In this document: positions 51,887 through 62,065 of the stretch, piece by piece
How positions within the stretch are numbered: position 1 is the first letter of the stretch
Layout: each line of letters begins with the position of its first letter
Origin: Heliocidaris erythrogramma
Taxonomy: Eukaryota > Echinodermata > Echinoidea > Camarodonta > Echinometridae
Reading direction: 5' to 3'
Assembly: GCA_025617745.1 (NCBI GenBank)
Contig: CM046853.1
Span: 66,639,145-66,703,144, forward strand
Length of the DNA: 64,000 nucleotides
Program-made: the position numbers and the translations under genes
The notes under the pieces: model-generated
Told to the model about the DNA's origin: nothing
The model's database searches: none
What the model saw: only the letters and a program-made list of their open reading frames with translations

Positions 51887-54800
51887 CTAGAAGAAAAGGG
51901 GGAAAATACAACTTTCAATCTGGAATAATGCACATATATGATCCATCTATGGCTCTTCTAGTTGGCATTCTTAGTTGACCCCTTTGTGAAATCCTAGAAA
52001 TTAAGCCCCGCACTCGAAATATATATGTTATCTTTGAGATAATATTATGTTAGCATTCAAATCAGGTAAATGCAAGATGTTACGTAAAGAAAAGTTTGAA
52101 GCGTCTAGAAGCTGAACTCTCTGCTGAATAGTGGTTGCCAAATATTGGCAATTTCGATATTCTCGGGGGTTTACCGTACCGCCTCAGCTGCCCCCGCCTA
52201 TAGAATGCCTGTGTTCATAAGCCCACCGCACACTATATACGACCAAGTCTCTGCTTTGTGTTCCACAAACCATGACAAAGTCATACGGGGAAAGGTCTTT
52301 CTCATACGGAGCCACTTTTCTGTGGAACAAATTGCCGGAACAACTCAAAATTATAGGAACCTATGACACCTTCATCAGTACCTTGAAAACGTATTTTTGT
52401 TACCACTTATGAGTAGTCAGAAACATGAACCCAGTGCATTTTTCCTTTTCTTGTATTCTTGTACTCTATTCTTAAAGTGCATAGAGACATCCAATTTTGC
52501 CTATGTGTTATGCGCTATATAAAAATGTTTAATTATTATTATTACGATCCGATTTTGGAAATAAATCGCAATATAGCATTAAAAAATAAGCATTTTAACA
52601 AGCTATACCCGATTCAGGTTCTGAACAATAATATGAATACTCAACATAGGATCTAGGAACTTGGTGCGATGTCAGCCTTAAATCCGGAATAAGGGCCAAA
52701 TCAGTTTCAAATCGTAGACAATCGCAGGACTTCTCTGACGTCACTACGATTTGGAGGATTCGGCCTTTCCTCCGACTAGAAGGCTCGTAATAGACCGTAA
52801 TTTCGATTTCACTACACTGTAAAAACTGAAGTGCTACTTTTTCGGGGCATTATAGTGACGGCACCTGAAATGCTGTTTTAGCACTTGTATTGTGCTAATT
52901 TACCAGCAAAAAAGAATGTGACCGTGGCGAGCCTCTAAATCGTACGATGTGAGTTAGTCTAGCGGTAATTCTCGATCAGGGGACCCTGGTTCGATGCTCG
53001 CCAAAAATTTTTTATGAATGTTTAGCAGTTTAAGGAGCCGGTCCAGCTCTAGCCTTTTGACAAGGCCCTCCTGACTTGGCTATTTTTCTCGGCAAGTAAG
53101 CTAGTAGTGGCTGCATAATAAGACTAGCCGCCCAGCCCGGTGAATGCGCGATCGAGCGACGTGAGTCCGAGGGCCTTTTGGAACCTGGCCTGTATTTCTT
53201 ATGTTATCCTTTGTTCCTAGCGAGAATCTGCTACCTTATAGGTAGGAGCCAATCAGCAAACGTATCTTCGCATGACGTCAGCACACATTTGGTATGCAAA
53301 TTCGCCTTCATCTCGAGCTAGCGCGGCCCGTGCAAGCTACTAGTACATCAATCATGGAAAGCAAGCCCCGCAGATACCGTTGTGATTGGTCGATAATCAT
53401 CGGTAGGCGTGTAAGCATACGAATGTCAACTCGTGAATAATTCGTATCGGACGATGGAAACCCAGGTTCCAAAAGGCCTCGCGACTAAAGTCGCTCGATC
53501 GCGCGTTCACCTGGCCATGTTGATTTTTTTCGTCGCCGTCTAGTCTCATCTCAGGCACAGCATGACGAGGAAAATAGCCAAGTCACGAGGCCTTGTCAAA
53601 AGGCTAGTCCAGCTCCCGTGAAAGTGCTGAAATAGCACGCTGTGTGCATTCCAATAGCACTCTGAGTGCAGTCCCTATGCATGCCCTCAAAAAGAGCTAA
53701 ATTCAGCCGTCCTGGTGCTGAAAACAGCACTTAAGTTTTTAGAGTGTATCTATGTAACTATTCAGAACCTCAGTCAAACATATTTTATGTGTGTCACACC
53801 TTGGTAGTACCAGAAGGAATTTGACATGTTAGTCTAGAATTTAGGTTGTTTTGACCAACACTCACAAAACAAGGAATAAAAAAGTAGGAAACAAGTTACA
53901 AAGATTTGAAGACTGTTTAATAAGATATTATCCCTATCTGGGATATATAAATCTTTCATTGGAACAAAATATAATTTAACCATTCACAGAAAAATCGTTA
54001 TTATTGAGAAGTACTTTTATAAACAATGCAGAATATAGTATGAGTATGGGCTTAATACAGGAAATGACGTGACACATATTTCAAAATTAGAGAGACAACA
54101 TATTAAGGTGATTGAGAGCTTTTGACCTTTAATTATCACACTATTTCTTTCTTTCCTTCTCCGTGTTTTTTCTTTTTCTTTTCCTTTTTATTCTTTTTTA
54201 TTCTCTTCCTTGTCTCGCTATTATGTCATTGATATGAGAGATAAGTATTACCTGAAGGGCCTTCAGTAGTCATCAAGGGGGCTGTTGAGGTGCTGGTTGC
54301 AGGTTGTTTAGTACCTGTAGGTCCCTCTGAATAAAAGATATTACCCCCAAAATGTCATTTTTTTAAGTTGCATCATTAGCGAAATAGAGTGTTGTGATGA
54401 ACAAGGGCATGAGAAATGAAATAAGAATTTTGTCATTGTGAATTTATATTATCATAATTATTTTGTTGTATGTTTCTGTGGCTTGACTTGGATGCTTAAG
54501 ATTATCTTATTCCCATTACAGCATTGTGAATTATATTTCAACATTAAGATAACAGTCAGTCCTGTTGTTACTATGCGAATTTTAACAACTCTTAACAACT
54601 ATTATGATAATCAGGTAATGTGAAGCATTTCATAATCCAGACGGAAGCAGTTCAAAATCCAAAAATACTGTTTTAGCCGTTTGATAGAAAACATTATTTT
54701 GTGAAAGTGATCGTATTATAGATCTTTACTCTTTGACAGTTTAATGACACAGCTTCTACTTTGTGCTTTTCCTGGTCGAATGAATTAAATGGACGTTAAT

Positions 54801-57800
54801 ATGTGACACTTACCAGTCTTGGGCGATGTGGGGGTCGCAGGGACTGAAATAAAAATTAAATACTAATTTTAACCTCGTATGCATATGAAAAGAAAACAAA
54901 GTTTGGATAAAATACAACTTTGTTGTAATGTGTAGACTGGAACTATAATGAGAGGAAAAAAATAAACAAAGCAGTGTCTTAAAAAGCTCATGCATAGGCT
55001 AATTGCAACCATGCAAATCCATTCAAATCCATTGGAAATGCAATAAAACTTAGTTTCTTTATATCTTATGAATATATTAATGTTTCAAACAAAGAAGAAA
55101 TTATCAAACCTAAGTATTGTCATTATAAGCTCAAAACGAAATATCTATAGTGTCAATATCTCTCTCTACACTATACTGTACCTAAAAAAGGGAAAACTCA
55201 CAGCCAACTAACTAAAACTGTATGCGAAAAGAATGATACAAAATGTGTGTGAGAAAAAAAAAGATGACTCGGATTTGTCGAAATGGAACTTTTGACTGAT
55301 GATTCAAAAGTCGCGTGATTTGAAAACTATTCGCTGTCCATACAATATCTTGATTTGAAATTATGCACGATAAAATTTATAAATAGCTGAATATTGTTTC
55401 ATTTCACCATCTACACCAGAACCGAATTCTCCCGAATAAATTCGGACCGATTCTGCCCGAATATGGCCTGAATCGGATGGATTCGGTTGGTTCGGAACTT
55501 ATTCGTCTCTGATTCGTCTCAGAATGCTCCCGAATACACCCGAATTCGAAAATTCGGGTGTATTCGCAGCTGATTCGGTTCCGGTGTAACCCTTGCTTAA
55601 AGCAAGGGTTACACCAGAACCGAATTCTCCCGAATAAATTCGGACCGATTCTGCCCGAATATGGCCTGAATCGGATGGATTCGGTTGATTCGGAACTTAT
55701 TCGTCTCTGATTCGGGGAGCTCCCCGAATCAGAGACGAATAGGTCCCGAATAGGTCCCGAATCAAGCAGAATCGCCAAGAATTGACCCGAATCGATTTTC
55801 GGCATCCCGAATAAAGTCGAATGGCAATCCGAATATAGAGGCCAGAATCGAGCCAAATGTGACCAGAATTGAGCCCAATATGGCCCGAATTCCCTGATTA
55901 CACCCGAATAATGACCCGAATTACAGGCGCAATGAGGCAGAGGTATCCCTGCACAATCTGTCTACATTCGCGAGGCTATTCGGGTTATTCTGGCCCCTCA
56001 TTCGGACCTATTCGTCTGCTATTCGGCTGTATTCTGGCCTATTCGGCTTATTCGCCTGTATTCTGCTCTGTATTCAGATGGCGATTCGGATGGATTCTGG
56101 GAGCTATTCGGGGCATTCTGGGCAGATTCGGCTCTATTCGTGTTATTCGGGTCTATTTGGCTAGATGATTCGGGTCGAAGCCCGAATCTGCCTAGAATGC
56201 CCCGAATGCCTCCCCGAATCCAACCGAATCCGGCCAAATCCCATCCGACTATATCCCGAATATGGCCCGAATGAAATTTGTCGGGGCCACATTCGGGACC
56301 ATTTTTTAGCGTATTCGGATGGTTTTGAACATTTCAAAACAAGCCGAATCCCTCCACGAATGTTTCAGAATACCTCCCGAATTTTTGCCCATTCGGGGAG
56401 GGAGAACAGAATGCTCCCGAATACACCCGAATTCGAAAATTCGGGTGTATTCGCAGCTGATTCGGTTCTGGTGTAACCCTTGCTTTAGATGTCGTTTCGC
56501 TTTCTTTGAGGGTGGGTAGCCGCCGCATATTCAAGCATGCTGAATTATTCTCACGACGTATGGGCAGCAGCGAACGTGATTCAAACCACTCTGTAATTAG
56601 AATCGCAGGGGTAAAGAAAAATCTATGTGGGAATACAAGATTTTTCTGAGGAGGAAGATACCCACGTTTGGCTTTCTTGCAGCCGTATTTCTTGACGACA
56701 TCACACTGCGACGTCGCCCAATGACCGACGATGTCCGGCTGCATCACGACACAATCCGTGTCCTGTCCGCTGTGTGGTTCACCCGTACCCCAATTCACAT
56801 AGTTCACTGGCTCACCATCCAAATACTCAAAGCCTCCTATGTGTCAAATAAATATCAAAAAGAAAATACCGGTATCAAGTGACAGAGACAAAGAAATAAA
56901 TTATAGATGATAATAATAACACGATAAACACTACTTTCCAAAAATAAACTCCAGATTTCAATAGCCCTGTCTATCTCCTTTAGAAATGTGCGAACATTAC
57001 AATTGTGTATTACATAATCCGAACCTGATTTCTATGGGCAGTACAATAGGTCTTTGAAATTGCCCTTGAGTTTATTTTTCGAATGTAGCCGCGCGGTTAA
57101 AAGTAATATTTAAATGATCGAAATATATATGATTTAACTGGTCGATCTAAACTGTAATTGTATTATGCATGAATATAATGTATAAATGATTGAAAGAGCA
57201 TGGTAAGAGCATAGTAAAGTTCTTGGAAACAATAATAAGAGCATAATTCACAAAAAAAAATTGGAAAATTGAAATACATGACTTGTAATGATTTGAGGAA
57301 ATTATGAGTTTCTTTAAGCGGAGATATGGAACTCTGAAATTTGCAGATAAAGCACAGGATGTGCCGACGTCTTGACTATTCAGGACTTTGTTGTATAGTG
57401 CATGATTATAGAAATAGAATGTCGAAACCATTTTCTCCAGAAACATATCATTCTAGTCATGTCTACATTGCTGTTAGATTACTCATGTTACATTTTTGCT
57501 CATCCTATCAAAATAAGACCAAGCAAACATGAAAATATTACTTGAAGTAAGATCAATTTCATCATTGTCTACTGAGTGGTCCCTGTATCAAGTCTATGGG
57601 ACTTTGAGAATTCAGTAGTCAATTGCAATGGGTTCAAGAAATTCAAGAAATGGGTCAAATAATATGCCTTGTCCCGCTGCAGACGAGGCATCATAACCTC
57701 CTCCAATCAAGCCTGTGAAAACAATAAGCCCATACGTCATTAATTCAATGCTATGTTTGAATTGTTTAATTGGCATTTACTTTTCTACGATATCACTCTC

Positions 57801-60800
57801 ACATGGTGCGTCAATGACCGCACCAATCACTGACGCAGACCTACGTCAAGCAAATGACGCCTCGTCTGCAACGGGCTTCAAAAAGTTAGTTTTAAAGTTG
57901 GAAAATGAGTATTGGAAGAAAAGCAAGCGAACCGTCGTCGTTCCTAGTGACGCCTAACCACAGATCATTCTCTGCCTCTGCATGTGGACCAGTCCAATCA
58001 CCGGCTGCACTTCTTACGTTCACTTCCATCGCGATAAAATAGTTTTCATCTTCGTTGTGCACCGTCAGGAGTGTCGCGGCTTTCGAGACGCATTCGTCCC
58101 TGGCGTCCGACCACGTTCGCGCGGTTTCACTGAAGTGCGTCACGAAGAGGTAGCAGTGCGAACCGTACTCGATCCATCCTTCGTCGCAGTAACCATCCGA
58201 TGTCGGGCCTGGTACTGGCATCGACGCTACCGAATAACATTTGTAAACAAAATAATACGTATAACTACAATGACAATAATGTCAGCAAGTTTTGGCACAT
58301 GTGTCAGACTTTCTCTGAGAAATTACCATAAAATCGTTGGTGATCGGCACGTACCCCAATACCCCCCCCCCCCCCCCCCCCCGCCGGATCCGCCAACATT
58401 TTCAACCTTTTCGTTTCCACATTCTTTTCTCAGACGACCTGACATTTGTAATTTCATTGCAAAGTTACTTAAACTCATTCTAAAAAGACACCCCTGGAGC
58501 TTGTTATCAATCTAAATATATAGATTCCGGCTTTCAAAATAATGAACAAGAAAAATGACAGCAGAAAATCACTCTCCATGGAAGACATTGCCATATGGTA
58601 TCGAAGGTGTTTTTGATAAAGAGCATTTTCATTCTTACTATCTGTGTATTTGCAGATGAAAGGTTGCCCTTTAGTACACATGGTATCATCCCAATGTCCT
58701 AAAATGGTAGCTTCGACGCACCCCTCTCCCTCCCCTCCTGAGGGTTCCCCTGCACCCCATGCCGTGTAGTAAACGGGCCAACCGTCGTTCCACTCGTATA
58801 CAGCATCCTATATGAATGAACAAAAGTAGGACGGAAACAAGGAAAAGTTTAATTCAGCAGATTAATATTTTTATTTTAAAACTCATACTTTCTTGTCCAC
58901 GGAGAGGGGTGTCACTGAAGGAGATAATGCACACCATCCATTTTTGTGCGTATGTCGGCAATTCTTTGAATTAACCATGGTCGAAAACTTATAATATTAT
59001 TGTTCAACCTACATGTATTTATATCTCGGCAAATGAGAAAAGAAAGAACCAACCCCCCCCCCCCCCCCTTTTTTTTTTCATTCATTCTGTCGGCAAATTC
59101 AGATTTCGGATGTATTTACTTGCTGACCTGAATTTATCTGAAAATATAAATATATAGGCGATCAAAACAGCATTGCTTTATCATCATAACCAATTAACCA
59201 TATAAGAGTAAGAGAGAGAGAGAGAGAGAATGAGTGAGAGAAATAAATTCATGCAATGGCAGATTGGGAAGGGATGGGTGCAAAGGATGCGCAACTTCTT
59301 TATGCACACATTCTATTTCAAATCCTGATCTGGATCCTCGACTGGGATGAAAATAATATATAAAACAGTCATTCGCCATGTCGTTTCCTGATAAATTTAC
59401 ATTCAAGTTGAGACTGCAAACCTGTTGTTTTCGTAGTCCTATCCATGCCGAATCGTGTCCGTTTTCGTACATAAGCGTCTCTATGAAAGCCTCATCGTAA
59501 GCGTCACTGATGGTGGCGAGATGCGTCATGTCTTTGGCGCAGGCGGCCTCGGCTTCGTCGAAGTTCAGGTCATCAGAGACATACCTGAAGCAGCCCTGGA
59601 AATAGGCTATGTAATCCTGTCTGCAAAGCGATATGCCGCCCGGTGGAGGGGGTGTCAAACTAGGATCTGTGAGGTTAATCATTATTAATAATAGTATATT
59701 CCTATCTAGACGACTTTCCCAGGTCTATCACGCTCATAAAAAATACCCCCCCCCCCAGTAGGACTACCCCTGGACAAGTTGCTTCCCATCCCCCCCCCCC
59801 CCCCCCACTACGATAATGGTGTGCGGGCATAAGAACTGGGAAGGGATTCGAACCCCTGGACAGTTTTGATTGTCAAAGTTGAGAATTACGAATCGTTGCA
59901 CGAAGAAAAAAAAATCATAATTATTGGTCATCAGCTCTATGAACAAAACAACATTTTGCCTGTCGATGAAATCCACACAGTTGTCAAATAATCGATGCAT
60001 CTTTGACCTTTGCACTTAAATTTCCAAAGTACAAATAAACAATAACACCACATCATCTTACAATATTCATACTTTGCAATCTAATTAAATCGAAGAAATT
60101 CTGAAACCAAAATTGGATATAATTCTATATTCATGAATATCTCAATTCAAGTAGGCCTACAGAATTTTGAAGTAGAACTTCGCAAGCTTGCATAATTATT
60201 AAGCATAGTGGTGTAATGAGGGGAGGGGCAAATGGCTCGCCAGCGTTAGAGGGGTCTGAGGGCATTTTTACACATAAAATATTGAAATATTGAAGCCACT
60301 TTTCTTTAAAGCTAGTAGGGCCCCCACTGCTAAATGTCTCTTGTTTTAAGTTCGATTTTTATCGGCCTGTAAATGAGAGAGAAGCATCCGCTGGTTCATT
60401 CTATTTTTTGATACGCCTCTGTACTATATCATAATGTATCTTTTTATATTTTTTTCCTTCAAAATTAATGTTTCTGTGAGCTAATAATATATTTGACTTG
60501 CCTACTGGTTTCTGGCAGTAAAATGGTAGCTGTCTCTCGCAGTTCTGATCATTCCATTTTCCAGCCTCTGTCTTGATCGCCATCATCACAACACACGCCT
60601 AAATGACGTAATAACAATTTATATCATGATAATTACAAAGAAGACTGGAGAAAATACAAAATGTCGTTTTTAATACAAATTGAATCTTGAATCTATAATA
60701 AAGAAATTTGCTATGGATTACAAACCCACAATAATATCCCTCTCAGACCATTAATCAATCGGGATTAACTGGTAGAACATACAGAAATGTGTTGTTTTCC

Positions 60801-62065
60801 CCCCATTTTTGAATGTTATTTTCGTTTTGTCCCCTTTCCGTTTGGGTAATTATCTTCCTTTTTATCTAATAGACTCTATATTTATATTGAAAAAGATAGC
60901 ATCTTTGTGAACAGTTGCGTAGCTGCAGAAAGGTTGATATCAGGACAAGAGACAGTTGTTGAACTGCCCCCCCCCCTCCCCTGCCCCTGCGAAATCATTC
61001 CCGCCTATGTCTATGACCGTCTAGTCTGGACCGGTATGGTATACGATGCAGTGGCGGATCAAGGATTCTCTAGCGGTGGGGGGGGGGGGGGGGGTGTAGA
61101 CGGTGATCAGAATTTTGGGGTTCATTTTTTCCCTTTAAAAATCCCTTTTATACTCGATGTGTACTTAAGATATGCCAAATTGGGTTGGCCGGGGGCATGC
61201 TGTGCCCCATCCCCCCTCCTATTTGCCACTGCGATGATAGAAAGGTAATGATGTTCAACAAATTGGAACTACCAGCATACCGGTAGCCCGGTACTCTCCG
61301 GGTAACCGTCCGGTTGCTCACGACCCCAGTTTGTGTAGTTGAGCGATGTCCCGTCCGTCCAAGAAAAAGTAGGATAGAATTGATCATTTGATAATCCAAT
61401 CCAGACATCTTGCAGTTCGTACTCCATAGCAGCTATAAGAAATGCTAGCAAATTACGAAGAGTAAAGGAATTAGATTTTCCATCCATTTTTTTTAGATCT
61501 TTAACCTACACATTATGGACACCAGTTCTGTTCGTACTGGTGTTCTCTATAATTAAAACTGAATTCATTAAAAAACAAGAATAAGAAGATTAACAAATTT
61601 CCAAAGATTAACACATATAAAAACTCCCATCTTTGATTGCAGTTTGCTTCAAGTAAAGGAGTTTAAGATATATTTTATTATTTATAAATGAGGACAATAT
61701 TTCTAGAGGGGAAATGCCGAACATTCACACCGAAAGGAGGAAAATTAGGGTCTCAAATTCATGCACGAATCTGTGCAAGCTACAACAGGTTTAATATCAC
61801 TTAGAAAGTTTTTCAAGCATTACTTGTCTCTGACATAATTTGGGACTGGACCAATAATGAGACTTAAGCAGTGAAAGTATGAACTATATACCCTGAGCAT
61901 GTGGTGAGTTTATGGTGGTCAAGTCTCCACCTATACCGAGGCACTCATCTCTAGCATCGCTCCATGTCCTGAAGTTCTCAGAGCTATATGCTGGTGCCAT
62001 GTAGCACTGGTCCTCAAACTGTATCCATGGTGATGCACATGCCCCATCTGAATCCTTATCGTCAG
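51714..62065 (-). CDS. Gene model: triple C-type-lectin-domain transmembrane receptor (3' part, 10 exons)
   Basis: Minus-strand join of 62065-61892, 61432-61281, 60598-60502, 59666-59422, 58807-58639, 58226-57933, 56836-56666, 54843-54814, 54326-54252 and 51886-51714, giving 526 residues in the window. CTLD-A covers about 8-138, CTLD-B 152-276, CTLD-C 288-432, the Thr/Ser/Pro stalk 435-469, the TM helix 476-500 and the tail 501-526. All junction phases match (1 at domain borders; 0 or 1 inside the CTLDs). One intron is GC-AG. Each CTLD is the long form with an extra N-terminal Cys pair. The architecture is that of a cell-surface lectin receptor, similar in kind to mannose-receptor-like proteins and possibly an immune or cell-recognition receptor (inference). 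The first exon starts in phase 1, so the signal peptide and perhaps more CTLDs lie beyond the window. Confidence 0.87.
52160..52553 (+). mobile_element. LINE (CR1/L2/Rex-like) 3'-end fragment
   Basis: One frame reads TKSYGERSFSYGATFLWNKL and PEQLKI...FISTLKTYFCYHL then stop. This is the characteristic C-terminal end of non-LTR reverse transcriptases (SFSYRAPxLWNxLP pattern). A short 3' UTR and a gcgctatataaaaatg / ATT-repeat tail follow. It is 5'-truncated and lies in the intron upstream of the lectin receptor's TM exon. Confidence 0.75.
52813..53748. mobile_element. ACACTGTAAAAACT MITE, copy with nested insertion
   Basis: Ends TACACTGTAAAAACT and AGTTTTTAGAGTGTA. The tRNA-like module is at 52949-53002 (agtctagcggtaattctcg ... 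ggttcgatgctcgcc). It is split by the 53050-53606 element. Confidence 0.82.
53050..53606. mobile_element. 557-bp palindromic element with 9-bp target duplication
   Basis: TIRs of about 42 bp start TAGCCTTTTGACAAGGCC and end with the inverse. It is flanked by GTCCAGCTC on both sides (53041-53049 and 53607-53615), and the other copies of the host MITE show this site intact as a single gtccagctc. Inner arms also pair (gatcgagcgacg versus cgtcgctcgatc-like). A 9-bp duplication fits Mutator-type elements best; hAT (8 bp) is less likely. Confidence 0.88.
54252..54326 (-). CDS. 75-nt stalk exon 2 (mucin-like)
   Basis: Encodes EGPTGTKQPATSTSTAPLM and TTEGPS, phase 1-1, with acceptor TTTTATTCAG and donor CAG|GTAATA. 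Rich in Thr/Ser/Pro and so probably O-glycosylated. Together with the 30-nt exon it makes a 35-residue stalk. Skipping either or both keeps the frame. Confidence 0.82.
54814..54843 (-). CDS. 30-nt stalk exon 1
   Basis: The acceptor TTTTATTTCAG and donor GTAAG enclose 30 nt decoding as PATPTSPKT plus a junction residue, phase 1-1. A short Pro/Thr-rich segment fits an O-glycosylated stalk between the lectin domains and the membrane. Confidence 0.8.
55412..56485. mobile_element. CCGAAT/ATTCGG-rich elements in a lectin gene intron
   Basis: Two elements joined head to head. 55600-56485 has perfect 25-bp ends (aagcaagggttacaccagaa...). 55413-55598 shares the same ends except for a shortened left tip. 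The palindrome at 55580-55620 is the junction. Nearly the whole block consists of CCGAAT or ATTCGG hexamers in changing orientation. Two copies of an ~100-bp unit (accgaattctcccgaataaa...) start at 55421 and 55618. ORFs here are artefacts. Confidence 0.8.
56666..56836 (-). CDS. CTLD-C exon 2
   Basis: Encodes GFEYLDGEPVNYVNWGTG, EPHSGQDTDCVVMQ, and GHWATSQCDVVKKYGCKKAK. It has the final Cys set. The sugar-site triplet is EPH and the WND position is WAT, so calcium coordination is probably lost. The acceptor ACACATAG and donor AAAC|GTGGGT are both phase 1. Confidence 0.9.
57671..57876. mobile_element. 206-bp MITE beside CTLD-C exon 1
   Basis: gtcccgctgcagacgaggc at the left pairs with gcctcgtctgcaacggg at the right. 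The interior contains ctgacgcagacctacgtca. A related but rearranged copy is at 51545-51625. Confidence 0.68.
57933..58226 (-). CDS. CTLD-C exon 1
   Basis: Encodes VPGPTSDGYCDEGWIEYG, SHCYLFVTHFSE, TWSDARDECVSKAATLLTV and NDLWLGVTRNDD. The TWSDARDEC stretch is identical to that of CTLD-A. The acceptor ATTCGGTAG is phase 1. The donor must be GACG|GTTCGC, a weak site, because it is the one that joins in frame to the next CTLD exon (NDD-G-GFEYLDGE). A small inverted-repeat element lies 57 bp downstream of it. Confidence 0.85.
58639..58807 (-). CDS. CTLD-B exon 2
   Basis: Encodes DAVYEWNDGWPVYYTAWG, AGEPSGGEGEGCVEA, and GHWDDTMCTKGQPFICKYTD. It completes CTLD-B. The calcium-site triplet is EPS rather than EPN/QPD, and the WND position reads WDD, so binding is uncertain. 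The acceptor TTCATATAG is phase 0. The donor ATA|GTAAGA is phase 1 and yields Thr with the next exon. Confidence 0.9.
59422..59666 (-). CDS. CTLD-B exon 1
   Basis: Encodes a Pro-rich linker (DPSLTPPPPGG), then SLCRQDYIAYFQGCFRYV, DEAEAACAKDMTHLATISD and HDSAWIGLRKQQ. This is the first half of a long-form CTLD with the WIGL motif. The acceptor AACCTCACAG is phase 1 and the donor CAG|GTTTGC phase 0. The reading frame runs on into the intron, so a longer open frame there is not coding. Confidence 0.9.
60502..60598 (-). CDS. CTLD-A exon 3 (WND motif, GC donor)
   Basis: Encodes CVVMMAIKTEAGKWNDQNC, then ERQLPFYCQKPV: the WND calcium-coordinating motif and the last two Cys. The acceptor GTCATTTAG gives phase 0. 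The 3' boundary is GTAG|GCAAGT, the typical form of a GC-AG intron donor; it gives phase 1 and joins to the Asp codon of the next exon. No GT donor in frame fits as well. Confidence 0.85.
61281..61432 (-). CDS. CTLD-A exon 2 (WIGL and QPD motifs)
   Basis: Encodes AMEYELQDVWIGLSND, FSWTDGTSLNYTNWG and REQPDGYPESTGLP. WIGL is the CTLD fold hallmark. QPD is the calcium/sugar-site triplet that in canonical CTLDs goes with galactose-type binding. The acceptor TTCTTATAG gives phase 1 and the donor CCG|GTATGC phase 0. Confidence 0.92.
61892..62065 (-). CDS. CTLD-A exon 1
   Basis: Encodes SDGACASPWIQFEDQCY, then FRTWSDARDECLGIGGDL and TTINSPHAQ: the N-terminal loop Cys pair and the alpha-helix ARDEC of a long-form CTLD. 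The acceptor AATTTCAG lies just above 62065 and the donor is CAGG|GTATAT; phase 1-1, 58 codons. This is the most 5' exon recognised. Confidence 0.9.

Noticed and set aside
55404-55856. 150-codon minus ORF rich in SDSGSSPNQRRISSE-like text
   Set aside because: Translation of the CCGAAT/ATTCGG repeat, in an intron of the lectin gene.
59815-59870. B-box-like ggggttcgaatccc on the minus strand
   Set aside because: No matching A box or tRNA fold upstream; probably a repeat fragment.
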